A stretch of DNA of 64,000 nt from Sphingomonas sp. (GTDB taxonomy: Bacteria; Pseudomonadota; Alphaproteobacteria; Sphingomonadales; Sphingomonadaceae), in contig NZ_JAGIAM010000003.1 in assembly GCF_017744835.1 (NCBI RefSeq), positions 310,001 through 374,000 of the forward strand. Direction: 5' to 3'. This document shows, piece by piece, positions 26,001-33,780 of this stretch (its first letter is position 1; each line of letters begins with the position of its first letter). The notes beneath the pieces are model-generated. The model was not told the DNA's origin and made no database searches. It was given only the letters and a program-made list of their open reading frames with translations. Position numbers and translations under genes: made by a program.

Positions 26001-26090
26001 GACATCGAGATGAAGGTCCGTCCGCGGCTGGCGCGACTGGCGACGCCGAGGACGCCGGAGATCGAGCCCGGCCCCGCGCGACCGACCTAG
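23025..26090 (+). CDS. RND family efflux pump, inner-membrane subunit
   Basis: A 1021-residue proton-driven RND transporter. Twelve transmembrane segments and two large periplasmic loops are visible. Typical stretches are the first helix with NPIPVSVLFIILLIAGAAGY, LPDVSFPVVQVTVSLSGAAPSEVE, and the TM4 segment LVIGILVDDAIVEIENI, whose two aspartates belong to the proton relay. The length and motifs fit hydrophobe/amphiphile or multidrug exporters and not the heavy-metal class. GGGGGAGG gives the ribosome-binding site. It completes the operon 20409-26090. The substrate is unknown. Its stop shares CTAG with the stop of the convergent reductase gene. Confidence 0.9.
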   Translation: MHISAWAIRNPIPVSVLFIILLIAGAAGYRSLPIKLLPDVSFPVVQVTVSLSGAAPSEVETQITREVEAAVSNVAGVNHVQSTVSLGVSSTTVEFEVGEDPQRATDEVRAAVDRIRQDLPRGIEEPIVERFNIDSQPIVTYAVSAPGMSDVDLSWFVDDTVARRLITASGVAQVTRLGGVDREINVTLDPARLEALGLTAPQVNNALLGVNLDAPGGRAEIGGREQTVRVLGAAETEASLRELMVPTGGGNRIRLGDVATVASGAAERTGFAQLNGEPVVAFQVMKTKTASDVAVEDNVAAAVAQLQTERRDVTFRKIVSTAQNTRDSFSATLHTLIEGMLLAAIVVFFFLRDWRSTLIAALAMPISLIPTFAAMALLDFSLNMITLLALTLVIGILVDDAIVEIENIQKRIETGESPYQAALVGADQIGLAVVATTMTIVVVFLPVSFLGGVVGQFFREFGLTVAISVLCSLLVARLLTPLLAAYFLKPAGDPHPRKPFTGRYRKMIEWALTNRWKSLGSGLAIFVFSLFLATLLPTGFTPPSDNGIVQLTLEGAPGATLNDMRNANAVLTRELRKRQDVDLVFTSVGSGGDTRAGNSTVVLKEDRNLTTQEFQAAIRPLLLDVPDVRLGFGQSGAGGSSTVQILLSSENSERLAQAAATLEQQMRRLPELANVHQVTPRPGSELIIRLRPDEAARLGVTSESVASIARVATLGDIDANTPKFNQGEQRLNIRVRLPEYARADLNVIQALRVPTASGAAVPLSAVADLTFQPGVARIERFDRERRATIEAELNGVSLGQAMEKINALPIMRNLPEGVTQPAYGQAENMAELFGSFGAAMLAGIGMVVGVLVLLFRSFFKPITIIAALPLSLAGAFVGLLVGGAELNLPAMIGLLMLMGLAAKNSILLVEHAIESERAGTSQHDALIEACRERARPIVMTTFAMVAGMMPTALGIGEGSEFRVPMALAVIGGLISSTALSLVLVPVVYEFIDDIEMKVRPRLARLATPRTPEIEPGPARPT

Positions 26091-26737
26091 CCGGTCGGGC
26101 GCCCGAGCACGAAGTGGGTCGCCAGTTCGGTGGCGGTGGATTCGATGACTTCGAAGCCCATAGCCTGCAGGTCGAGCCCCTCGAACATCGCCTCGCCGCG
26201 TCCGAGCAGGATCGGCGAAATCGCAAAGTGCAGCTCGTCGATCAGGCCCGCCTGCAGATATTGCCGGACGGTCGAGACGCCGCCGCCGATCTTGACGTCC
26301 TTTCCTCCCGCCGCCTCGCGGGCGCAATCGAGCGCGGCATGGATCCCGTCGGTGACGAAGTGGAACACGGTGCCGCCCTCCATCACGATCGGATCGCGGG
26401 CATGATGGGTCAGCACGAACGTCGGGGCGTGATAGGGCGGGTTGTCTCCCCACCAGCCCTTCCAGCTCTCGTCCGGCCATTCGCCGCGCACGGGGCCGAA
26501 CATGTTGCGGCCGAGGATGAAGGCGCCGAAGCCGTCCATCGAGCGATGGGCGAAGCGTTCGTCCACGCCCTCGGAACCCCCGCTCTTGCCGATCATCGCC
26601 TGAAAGGTCCGGGTCCCGAAGAGCCAGTTGTGGAGCTCCTCGCCGCCCTTGCCCAGCGGATCCTTGAGCGTCTGCTCGGGACCGGCTCCGAACCCGTCCA
26701 GGGACAGGGAAAACCCCGCGACTCTGACACGCCCCAC
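26087..26737 (-). CDS. RibD C-terminal/dihydrofolate-reductase-like protein
   Basis: A 216-residue protein of the RibD-C/DHFR-like fold group. It opens with VRVAGFSLSLDGF, a typical first strand, and contains ILGRNMFGPVRGEW, PTFVLTHHARDP, IGGGVSTVRQYLQAGLIDELHFAISPILLGRG. The latter is the dinucleotide-binding region of the family, which usually uses NADPH. I chose GTG 26737 because AGAGGAGG lies just upstream; the in-frame ATG at 26764 has no comparable site and would add 9 residues unlike the family. The substrate is unknown; such proteins are not true dihydrofolate reductases. It is transcribed against the RND operon. Confidence 0.8.
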   Translation of the reverse strand: MGRVRVAGFSLSLDGFGAGPEQTLKDPLGKGGEELHNWLFGTRTFQAMIGKSGGSEGVDERFAHRSMDGFGAFILGRNMFGPVRGEWPDESWKGWWGDNPPYHAPTFVLTHHARDPIVMEGGTVFHFVTDGIHAALDCAREAAGGKDVKIGGGVSTVRQYLQAGLIDELHFAISPILLGRGEAMFEGLDLQAMGFEVIESTATELATHFVLGRPTG

Positions 26738-26886
26738 ACCAGCCTCCTCTGTTGCGGGGACCATGCTGCCCTGCCGGGCTCGGCTTCGCAATCGCGACGT
26801 CAAGCGTCTCTCAAGCGCCGAAAGATGAGGGGTGGAGCGGCTGCCGATGAGGCAGTGATCACCTGAAAAACCGTGCGTTTTCAAGG

Positions 26887-26961
26887 TGGTGACCCCTACG
26901 GGAATCGAACCCGTGTTTCAGCCGTGAAAGGGCCGCGTCCTAACCGCTAGACGAAGGGGCC
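26887..26961 (-). tRNA. tRNA-Glu (anticodon TTC)
   Basis: The 75-base minus-strand sequence folds as a cloverleaf: acceptor GGCCCCT pairs with AGGGGTC (one G-T pair), the D arm is GTCTAGCGGTTAGGAC, the anticodon loop is CTTTCAC with anticodon TTC, and the T arm is ACGGG-TTCGATT-CCCGT. The 3' end is A followed by an encoded CCA (26889-26887). Confidence 0.95.
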
Positions 26962-27014
26962 ATGCCGAAGCGTGGAAGCGCCCGTTAGGCAAGGATCGCC
27001 GCCGGGTCAACACC

Positions 27015-28778
27015 TCAATCCGCCCAGGCCGCATCTTCTATGTGGAGCTCGGCGGCGGGGCGGGGGCCCCAGTCGTCGATCTTGGCCCGGCCGGCGAGCC
27101 AGAGCTTGCGGTGGCGCGGGGCCGAAAGGAGTGCGGCGCCCAGCTCGCTGTCTGCCTGGCGGAAGGCGACCGCCTTGATGCTGCGCCCGTCGTCGCCCGC
27201 CACGATCACGCGAACATGGCCATTGCCGACGACATCGGCCTTGATCACCGACAGCGGCCCGGCGGCGACGCGGGGCGCAGGCCAGCCCATGCCATAGGGG
27301 CCGCCGGCCTCCATCGCATTGACCAGATCGGGCGAGACACCGCCCGGAGCCACCACCGCGTCAACCAGCAGCGCGCGCTCGCCCATCGCCTCGGTGACAC
27401 GCGCGGCGAGCCGTTCCTCGAGGAAATCGGCGAAGGGATCGAGCTGCGATTCGGCGATCGTCACGCCGCAGGCCATGGCATGGCCGCCGCCGGCATGGAG
27501 CAGCCCGGCGTCCTTGGCGGCGAGCACCGCGGCACCGAGGTCGACGCCCGCGATCGAGCGGCCCGAGCCCTTGCCGACGCCGTCCTCGTCGAGCGCGATG
27601 ACGATCGTCGGGCGGCCGAGCTTCTCCTTGAGTCGGCCGGCGACGATGCCGATCACGCCCGGATGCCAGCCGCGCGCGGCGATCACCGCGACGGCGCGGT
27701 TGCCCTTGGCGAGGCAGAGCTCCTCGGCGCCGAGCTGGACCTGGCTCTCGATCGCGCGGCGCTCTTCGTTGAGCGCGTCCAGCTCGGTGGCGATCGCGCG
27801 CGCCTCGGCGGGGTCGCGGGTGGTGAGCAGGCGCACGCCGAGGTCCGAACGACCGACGCGGCCGCCGGCGTTGATGCGGGGCCCGAGCGCGAAGCCGAGA
27901 TCGGTGCAGGTCGGCGCGCGCGTGAGGCGCGAAGCCTCGATCAGCGCGGCGAGGCCGATGTTGCGGCGCTGCGCCATGACCTTGAGGCCTTGCGCAACGA
28001 AGGCGCGGTTGAGGCCCTTGAGCTGCGCGACATCGGCGACGGTGCCGAGCGCGACGAGATCGAGCAAGTCGAGCAGCCGCGGCTCGGAGCGCGACGCGAA
28101 GAAGCCGCGCGCGCGGAGCGATCGGATCAGCGCGGCGCCGAGCAGGAAGGCGACGCCGACCGCAGCGAGATGGCCGTGCGCCGCGCCCTCGGTCTCGTCG
28201 AGCCGGTTGGGGTTGATCAGCGCATAGGCCTCGGGAAGCTCGGAGGCACATTTGTGATGGTCGCAGACGATCACCTCGGCGCCCGCCGCGCGCGCCATCG
28301 CGAGCGCCTCGAACGCCTGGGCGCCGCAATCGACGGTGACGATCAGGCTCGCGCCTTCGGACTTGAGCCGCACCAGCGCCTCGCCCGAGGGACCATAGCC
28401 CTCCATCAGCCGATCGGGGATATAGGGACGCGCCTCGAGCCCGAGGTCGCGCAGCAGCAGGATGAGCAGCGCGGCGGAAGTGGCGCCATCGACGTCGTAA
28501 TCGCCGAAGATCGCGACCTGCTCGCGCGCCTCGACGGCGTCGGCGAGGCGATCGGCGGCCTTGTCCATGTCGTTGAAGATCGACGGATCGGGCATGAAGG
28601 CGCGGATGCTGGGCGCGCGGTGCGCCTCGACCGCGTCGCGCGGGCAGCCGCGGGCGAGGAGGAGCTGGGTGACGAGATCGTCGGGGGCGAAGCCGGGGTC
28701 GCGCGCGTCGGCGGCGAGCCCGCGCCAGCGCCAGGGCTGGCCGAGGATCGAGCGGTGGATGTTGAGCACGGCGGTCAT
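27015..28778 (-). CDS. recJ: Single-stranded-DNA-specific exonuclease RecJ
   Basis: A 587-residue DHH-family nuclease that degrades single-stranded DNA in the 5' to 3' direction during recombination and mismatch repair. The motifs are in order: GDYDVDG (residues 92-98), VDCG (149-152), CDHHK (172-176), then the DHHA1 domain with GGGHAMACG. The length is normal. ATG 28778 gives the family's usual N-terminus (TAVLNIHRSILGQPWRW) although the ribosome-binding site is weak. Two 16-base tandem repeats lie 14-48 bases upstream. It is downstream of nothing on its strand and is followed by tRNA-Glu in the same direction. Confidence 0.95.
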   Translation of the reverse strand: MTAVLNIHRSILGQPWRWRGLAADARDPGFAPDDLVTQLLLARGCPRDAVEAHRAPSIRAFMPDPSIFNDMDKAADRLADAVEAREQVAIFGDYDVDGATSAALLILLLRDLGLEARPYIPDRLMEGYGPSGEALVRLKSEGASLIVTVDCGAQAFEALAMARAAGAEVIVCDHHKCASELPEAYALINPNRLDETEGAAHGHLAAVGVAFLLGAALIRSLRARGFFASRSEPRLLDLLDLVALGTVADVAQLKGLNRAFVAQGLKVMAQRRNIGLAALIEASRLTRAPTCTDLGFALGPRINAGGRVGRSDLGVRLLTTRDPAEARAIATELDALNEERRAIESQVQLGAEELCLAKGNRAVAVIAARGWHPGVIGIVAGRLKEKLGRPTIVIALDEDGVGKGSGRSIAGVDLGAAVLAAKDAGLLHAGGGHAMACGVTIAESQLDPFADFLEERLAARVTEAMGERALLVDAVVAPGGVSPDLVNAMEAGGPYGMGWPAPRVAAGPLSVIKADVVGNGHVRVIVAGDDGRSIKAVAFRQADSELGAALLSAPRHRKLWLAGRAKIDDWGPRPAAELHIEDAAWAD

Positions 28779-28792
28779 GCCGGAATGCCCGC

Positions 28793-28826
28793 GCCGCGGA
28801 AGTTTACAGTGCCGCGGAAGTTGACA
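28793..28826. repeat. Tandem 16-bp repeat before recJ
   Basis: GCCGCGGAAGTTTACA (28793-28808) and GCCGCGGAAGTTGACA (28811-28826) differ at one base and have an 18-base period. They start 14 bases before the recJ start codon, so they fall in its leader or promoter. Confidence 0.7.
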
Positions 28827-29070
28827 AAGTTTGCACCCTCCGCAGGGTTTCTCATTTTCGCGGCCTTGCGCGCGCGAAAGGAATCGCCACCCGTGATTCG
28901 CCTGTCCGCCCCGCTTGCCATCGGGCTGGAGTGGCAGGCGAAATCCTATTTTGCCAGAGCCTTTGTGCAGGAGCGCCGGCTCCGGGGAGCACCCGGCGGC
29001 CGCGGGCGCGGATCTCACCGGGACCGGATCGCCCATTTGCGCACATCCGGATCGGAGATATGCTGTCCCG

Positions 29071-29463
29071 ATGTGGCTGGTCATCGCACTCGGTCTGGCG
29101 TCCGCCGCCGCGCCTTCGGGGCAAGGCGTGACGGCCAAGGGAACGGCCTTCGGGCCGCGGCAGCGGCTCGTCTGCGACTGGTTCACCAACTTCGAGAATA
29201 GCCGGCTCGGGCACTGTAAGGTCGGGGGACGGACGGTACCGGGGTTCGAAGACGGAGCGTCCATCGAATGCGCTGGGCGGGCCTGTGAGCAGCTCGACGC
29301 AGAGGCGCGGAAGGTGGCCGGCTGGAAGCAGAGGGAGCCGGTCACGGGAACGTTCACCGTCGAATTCCATGGGCGCGTGGGGCCGCGGCGCGAACCGCGC
29401 TATCTCGGGGACGGCCACCGCACCGTGCTGATCGAACGGCTCGTGAAGGTCGAGAAGCGCTGA
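29071..29463 (+). CDS. Small secreted protein of unknown function
   Basis: A 130-residue protein with a short signal peptide (MWLVIALGLASAAAP). The mature part has four cysteines (in RLVCDW, GHCKV, IECAG and RACEQ), which could form two disulfide bonds in the periplasm. GGAG lies 13 bases upstream of ATG 29071. It is divergent from recJ. I recognise no family. Confidence 0.5.
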   Translation: MWLVIALGLASAAAPSGQGVTAKGTAFGPRQRLVCDWFTNFENSRLGHCKVGGRTVPGFEDGASIECAGRACEQLDAEARKVAGWKQREPVTGTFTVEFHGRVGPRREPRYLGDGHRTVLIERLVKVEKR

Positions 29464-29884
29464 ATTTCGGCAATGACCCTCATGTCGGCTCCGCCGACCC
29501 CGGTTGCTCGCGGCCAAGACCGCGCTGTTCGCCGCGCTGCCGCTGATGGCCTTCCTTTCGATGCACGCGATGGCGGACGCCTGGCCCGGCTGAGAGGCCG
29601 TGGAGCGGACGGGCCGGATGCGGTCCGTCGCATTTGTTCCCCGGTCTGACAGTTTTGCGACGAGTGGAGGATCAAAAATCCGCCAAAGGCTATAATGGGG
29701 TATCGCAGCAATTCAGCCGTGTGAGGCTTGCTTCGGGATATCATCAGCAATCATTGTGCGATTCCTAGTAACGGAGTGTTGCGCGCCGCTCCGTTAAACG
29801 AAGCTGCCTGAGAACGTCTGTCGATTCAAAAGGAGAGGTCGGTAACGGCGACGCGTTTGTCGCCGGACAACAGGAGGCGTGCTC
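29464..29884. other. Intergenic region (421 bp) before the GH16 gene
   Basis: I see no convincing gene. A frame ending at 29593 reads like a decayed membrane-anchor fragment (LAAKTALFAALPLMAF) but has no start codon with a binding site. The second half is AT-richer than its surroundings and includes an 8-bp hairpin, TAACGGAG (29769-29776) with CTCCGTTA (29789-29796), not followed by a T-run. AGGAGG at 29872-29877 is the ribosome-binding site of the next gene. Confidence 0.5.
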
Positions 29885-31264
29885 ATGCGTATCTTGTATT
29901 CACGCTCGTTTTTGGGCGCCGTGTCTGCCTGTGCGATCTCGGCCTGTTCGAGCGGGGGAGATTCCTCGCAAACGGCCGAAAGCGGCAAGGTCGTCGTGGC
30001 TGCGCCTGCGATCCCCACTCCAACCCCCACCGCGGTGCCGGAATCCACGACACGAGTGGCCGGGCCGCTCGCCAGCGCTTCGGCTTTCGCCGACTTCGAC
30101 TTCGCGAACGGGACCAAATATCCCGAGCAGGCGACGGCCTCGGTCGGGCCCGCCTTCTATCGGCCGGGCTCCAATGTCGCCCATGTGCCGATCTCGCTCG
30201 ATCGGCCGTCGCCGAACACAGTCATCGCGCGCGTGACGACCGAGGACGGGACCGGGCCGGTCAAGGGTGTGGCGGGCGTCAATTACCAGAGCATCTACAA
30301 GTCAGTGGTCTTCCGCCCGGGCGATCCGCTCACCAAGACGGTCGATGTGCCGATCCTGCTCGGCATTCCCCAGGCCGATTTCACCGTCCGCTTCGTCGAG
30401 GCGCCCTGGGGCGGCAAGATGGGGACCGACCGCGCGGCGGTGCAGTGCGATATCGTGCAGGAGCCCACGCCCGAGCAGACCGAGGGGCGCGCGCCGCGGA
30501 CGTTTGCCGCGACCGGCACGCTTCAGTGGAAGATGAGCCGCGAGACGATGAAATGGTCCGACGCCGGGCATGACAAGGCCTGGTCGACCCAGCTTCCCAA
30601 CGGCCGCTCGCAGCCGGGCAACCAGGAGACCGGCATGTACCTCGACGGATGGGTGTACCGCGGTCACGACATCGAGGCGCCGCTCCGCTACACCGACGGC
30701 GGGCTGGTGATGCACACGCAGAAGCTCAAGGAGCCGATGTACTGGGACCGGATCGGCTATCATTATGGCGCGATCGTGCTGAGCGGGCACAACACCCGCC
30801 CGCTGCAGATCGGCTATGGTCAATATGAATTCACCGCGAAGATGCCGTCGCGGCATGGCTCCTGGCCGGCGCTGTGGCTGATCTCCACCTCCGGCTGGCC
30901 GCCCGAGATCGACATCTACGAAGGCTTCGGCTTCGACGACTGGTGGAACTTCGATCGCCACGTCGCGCACACCATCCATGGCGGGGCCAATGCGACACGC
31001 AGCTTCCAGCAGGGTACCTTCCTGGACACGCAGGAGGTCTATGGCGTGGGTGGGTTCAGCAAGGGCTTCCATCGCTTCGCGGTAGACATCCAGCCCGACT
31101 ACATCACCTGGTTCATCGACGGGGTGGAAACCTATCAGGCGGTGAATCCGTTCGACGGGTTCCGCTGGTATCCGATCATGAACGTCGCGGTGAAGACCTC
31201 GAGCGACTATGACGAGGGCTCGGGCGACATGATCGTCAAGGACGTACGGGTCTATTCGAACTGA
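29885..31264 (+). CDS. GH16 glycanase lipoprotein with Calx-beta-like domain
   Basis: A 459-residue exported enzyme. A lipobox follows the signal (AISAC, about residue 20), then a Pro/Thr linker. Residues about 60-165 resemble a Calx-beta domain (VTTEDGTGPVKGVAGVNYQS and VVFRPGDPLTKTVDVPIL). The GH16 catalytic domain has GQYEFTAKMPS and the ExDxxE signature EIDIYE (E341, D343, E346), where E341 is the nucleophile and E346 the acid/base. GH16 enzymes cleave beta-glucans, galactans or related polymers; specificity is not clear. AGGAGG lies seven bases before ATG 29885. It could supply oligosaccharides to the receptors in the window, but it stands alone. Confidence 0.85.
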   Translation: MRILYSRSFLGAVSACAISACSSGGDSSQTAESGKVVVAAPAIPTPTPTAVPESTTRVAGPLASASAFADFDFANGTKYPEQATASVGPAFYRPGSNVAHVPISLDRPSPNTVIARVTTEDGTGPVKGVAGVNYQSIYKSVVFRPGDPLTKTVDVPILLGIPQADFTVRFVEAPWGGKMGTDRAAVQCDIVQEPTPEQTEGRAPRTFAATGTLQWKMSRETMKWSDAGHDKAWSTQLPNGRSQPGNQETGMYLDGWVYRGHDIEAPLRYTDGGLVMHTQKLKEPMYWDRIGYHYGAIVLSGHNTRPLQIGYGQYEFTAKMPSRHGSWPALWLISTSGWPPEIDIYEGFGFDDWWNFDRHVAHTIHGGANATRSFQQGTFLDTQEVYGVGGFSKGFHRFAVDIQPDYITWFIDGVETYQAVNPFDGFRWYPIMNVAVKTSSDYDEGSGDMIVKDVRVYSN

Positions 31265-31275
31265 CGGCCGGCGCT

Positions 31276-32013
31276 CTATTCGTCGGTGGCGGTCTCGACG
31301 CCGGGAGACACATAGGTGTCGATCGGCTGGCGGAGCCAGGCTTCCTCGCGGAACCACTTGGTGACGATGTACTTGGTCCCCTCGATCACGCGCATGCCCT
31401 CGTGGAGCGTGTCGTAATTGGGGCTGCCGTCGGGGAGCATGTTGTTCCAGATGACGAGCAGGCGCTTCTTCGGCTTGAAGCGCAGCCCCGCGCGCGGGAA
31501 CCAGGTGGCGCCGCCCTCGGTCACGTCGTTGAGATAGGCCATGGCGGTCCAGGTGCGCTGGCCGCCTGTCTCCTGCATCTTGGGCCAATAGGCGCTGGAT
31601 TCGTGGAAATAGTCGCAGTGCGCGCGGAACTGCTGGTTGACCGCGTAGCGCTGGCCCTGGAGCGTCTCGGCGTTCTCGGCCGGGATGCCGAGCAGCCCGG
31701 CGATGCGCAGGTCGATCGGGCCGACGGTGTCGTCCCAGCGATTGAGATCCGAGCTGTCGCTGGTGCGATATTCGGGGTCCTCGCTCTTGGCGAGCAGGGT
31801 CGAGGGGCGCGAATTGGCGTCGATCAGCGCGACCAGCGCGTCGCATTCGGCGTCGGTCAGGAAATCCGGATAGGTGTACATCTGCGCGGCATCGGTCCTG
31901 GCGCGGCGCACGCCTGGGTTCGCCTCGAGCCGGGCCGCGACTTCGCGGCCGATGCGGGAGCGGTGCGGCGACGGGCCGCCCGAAATCTTCGCGATCACTT
32001 TCTTGTCCACCAC
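31276..32013 (-). CDS. 2OG-Fe(II) oxygenase, prolyl-4-hydroxylase-like
   Basis: About 245 residues with the double-stranded beta-helix of the prolyl 4-hydroxylase alpha-subunit type. The iron ligands are seen as HCD (in FRAHCDYFHES) and the distal His in DTLHEGMRVIEGTKY, and the lysine of the following KYIVTKWFRE can bind 2-oxoglutarate. TYPDFLTDAECDALVALID is the usual family start. No ATG fits; tandem GTG codons at 32013 and 32010 are the best starts, so the N-terminus is uncertain. Its substrate (protein or small molecule) is unknown. It converges on the GH16 gene. Confidence 0.8.
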   Translation of the reverse strand: MVDKKVIAKISGGPSPHRSRIGREVAARLEANPGVRRARTDAAQMYTYPDFLTDAECDALVALIDANSRPSTLLAKSEDPEYRTSDSSDLNRWDDTVGPIDLRIAGLLGIPAENAETLQGQRYAVNQQFRAHCDYFHESSAYWPKMQETGGQRTWTAMAYLNDVTEGGATWFPRAGLRFKPKKRLLVIWNNMLPDGSPNYDTLHEGMRVIEGTKYIVTKWFREEAWLRQPIDTYVSPGVETATDE

Positions 32014-32064
32014 GGAGTCCGAATTGCGCGGAGATCGCCGGATTGCAAGGCTTTGAAACGACGA

Positions 32065-32092
32065 GGGGGCCCGGCGTCTCCGCCGGACCCCC
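32065..32092 (-). terminator. Hairpin after the RcnB-like gene
   Basis: GGGGGCCCGGCG (32065-32076) pairs with CGCCGGACCCCC (32081-32092), with one C-A mismatch and a TCTC loop. Read on the minus strand it follows the RcnB-like stop and is followed by a T-rich TCGTCGTTTC, so it can end that transcript. Confidence 0.5.
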
Positions 32093-32120
32093 ATGTCCCC
32101 TGGCAGGGGCGCAGGTGCGC

Positions 32121-32981
32121 TTACCAGAAGAAGTCGTAGATCGTGTCGACCACTTCGCCGGTGTCGACATCGACCAGGAGCGCATCGTTGTAATAGCGCA
32201 CCCAGCGATAAGGGCCGTACACGTCCGGCAGGCGGTAGTAGAAGGGATCGTTGATCCAGTACTGCGGCGCGAAGAGCAGCGAGCTCAGCGTGTAGCCGAT
32301 CGAGAAGCGGCGGTAGCCATAGCCCCAGCCCATCGGCGCATAGTAGCGCGGCAGGCGATAGATGCCGCGGTTCTGCGCGCGATAGCCGCGCCAGTCATAG
32401 CGATTGTCGTTGCGCCAGTTGTTGTTCCACCGGCCCGAGCTGCGGTTGCCGTCCCAGCGGCGGTCCGAGGTGGCGCGGCGGTCGTTCCAGTCGCGGTTGC
32501 CGCGGTTCCAGTCGCCGCGGTCGCCGCGATACTGCTGCGACTGCTGGCGCTGCTGATAGGCCTCGGGGCGCTGGCGATCGCCGCTCCAGCGCGTGCGGGC
32601 GCCGTCCTGGCCGCCGAAGCTGCGCTGGCCGCTCCACTGGCGACGCTGCTCGGCCTGCGGGGCCTGCTGCGGAACCGCCTGCTGGCGCTGGTACTGCGGC
32701 TGATACTGCTGCGGCGCGGCCTGCTGCTGGCGCTGCTGGCGCCAGTTGCCGTCGCCGCCGAGGCCGCCCCAGGAACGCTGCTGCTGCGGTTGCGGGGCCG
32801 AGGGCTGGCTCTGCTGCTGGCGCCACGAACCGCGGCTCTCGCGGGCTTGGGGTGCGGACTGCTGGCGGGCCTCGGACTGACCGCCACGGCCGCCCCAGCG
32901 GCCTCCCCGGTCCTGGGCGAGCGCCGCCGGCGGGACCAGGGCCGTTGCGGCGACGAGCACCGCGAGCAAGGTCTTCTTCAT
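32121..32981 (-). CDS. RcnB-like secreted protein with Gln/Arg/Trp-rich region
   Basis: A 286-residue exported protein with a cleavable signal (residues 1-22, ending ALAQ). A long low-complexity region rich in Gln, Arg, Gly, Trp and Asn (about 23-190) comes next. The C-terminal domain resembles RcnB, a periplasmic protein linked to nickel and cobalt homeostasis in E. coli: YRLPDVYGPYRWVRYYNDAL followed by LVDVDTGEVVDTIYDFFW. The long repeat-rich region is common in sphingomonad versions. A metal role here is by family only; no RcnA exporter is visible. GGAG lies before the ATG. Confidence 0.75.
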   Translation of the reverse strand: MKKTLLAVLVAATALVPPAALAQDRGGRWGGRGGQSEARQQSAPQARESRGSWRQQQSQPSAPQPQQQRSWGGLGGDGNWRQQRQQQAAPQQYQPQYQRQQAVPQQAPQAEQRRQWSGQRSFGGQDGARTRWSGDRQRPEAYQQRQQSQQYRGDRGDWNRGNRDWNDRRATSDRRWDGNRSSGRWNNNWRNDNRYDWRGYRAQNRGIYRLPRYYAPMGWGYGYRRFSIGYTLSSLLFAPQYWINDPFYYRLPDVYGPYRWVRYYNDALLVDVDTGEVVDTIYDFFW

Positions 32982-33090
32982 CGAACAAAGTCTCCGCTGG
33001 TCCGGCGAAGCGCCGGGCTACCAGATATGTCCCTGCTATCAGTCGGCCGATGAGCGGTTGCTGAATTGCGGTGAAAGCGATGTGAAAGAA

Positions 33091-33609
33091 TCATTGCTCT
33101 CCAGCGGGTTCCGGGTTCCCGGCCTGGGGTTCGGCATCGGGCTCGGGCGCGGCGTCGCCGCGCGCGATCCGTGCCGCATCGCCGATCGCGCCGAGCAGCC
33201 GCGGATAGATGCCGCAACGGCAGATGTTGGGGATCGCGGCCTTGATGTCGTCCTCGGACGGGTTGCGGTTGGCGCGCAGCAGCACCGATGCTGCCATCAC
33301 CACGCCGGGGATGCAATAGCCGCATTGGGGGACGTTGGCGGCGATCAGCGCCTGCTGGACCGGATGGCTGCGATCGCGCGGCAGCCCCTCGATCGTCGTG
33401 ACGAAGGTACCCTCTAGCGCGCCGATCGTCTCCTGGCAGGCGAGCCGCGCGGTGCCGTCGACGTCGACCGTGCACGCGCCGCAATCGCCGGTGCCGCAGC
33501 CGAACTTGGTGCCGGTGAGGTTGGAGGCGTCGCGCAGCGCCCAGAGGAGCGGGGTGCGCGGGTCCATCTTGTATTCGACCGGCTGGTTGTTGACGGTGAA
33601 GCGAGTCAC
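33091..33609 (-). CDS. 2Fe-2S subunit of a xanthine-oxidase-family oxidoreductase
   Basis: A 172-residue small subunit like isoquinoline 1-oxidoreductase alpha (IorA) or CO dehydrogenase small subunit. The plant-type 2Fe-2S cluster ligands are in FGCGTGDCGACTV with a fourth Cys in RLACQ. The second cluster ligands are in CGYCIPG and NICRCGIYPR. Such subunits pass electrons from a molybdopterin large subunit, but no large subunit is adjacent: the downstream gene is RcnB-like. It starts at GTG 33609, and its ribosome-binding site (AAGGGGAA) lies inside the end of a palindromic repeat. A Pro/Glu-rich tail follows the usual end. Confidence 0.85.
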   Translation of the reverse strand: MTRFTVNNQPVEYKMDPRTPLLWALRDASNLTGTKFGCGTGDCGACTVDVDGTARLACQETIGALEGTFVTTIEGLPRDRSHPVQQALIAANVPQCGYCIPGVVMAASVLLRANRNPSEDDIKAAIPNICRCGIYPRLLGAIGDAARIARGDAAPEPDAEPQAGNPEPAGEQ

Positions 33610-33612
33610 TTG

Positions 33613-33712
33613 TTCCCCTTCCGCTTGCGGGAGGGGTTAGGGGAGGGGCTGTTCGTGGGAGCCATGGCTTCGACCATGCCCTCGCCCGACCCCTCCCGCA
33701 AGCGGAAGGGAA
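33613..33712. repeat. Palindromic repeat pair, family A, copy 1
   Basis: The left unit (33613-33648) and the inverted right unit (33679-33712) share TTCCGCTTGCGGGAGGGGT, each containing the small palindrome CCGCTTGCGG, and are about 30 bases apart. The same unit recurs as a pair at 37197-37304 and singly inside pccA at 44270-44312. This is a REP/BIME-like element between divergent genes. Confidence 0.85.
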
Positions 33713-33780
33713 GCGCAGAGAAACCGCGCGTTTCCGAAACCGCCATTGCGGCATGCGCACAGGAGCACGACATCGCTGAG

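Noticed and set aside
29486..29593. Possible small membrane peptide or gene remnant
   Set aside because: It has no start codon with a binding site, and its length is too short to judge.
33613..33712. Repeat pairs read as rho-independent terminators
   Set aside because: They have strong stems but no T-runs, and similar copies occur within operons and inside pccA, so repeat elements are the better call.
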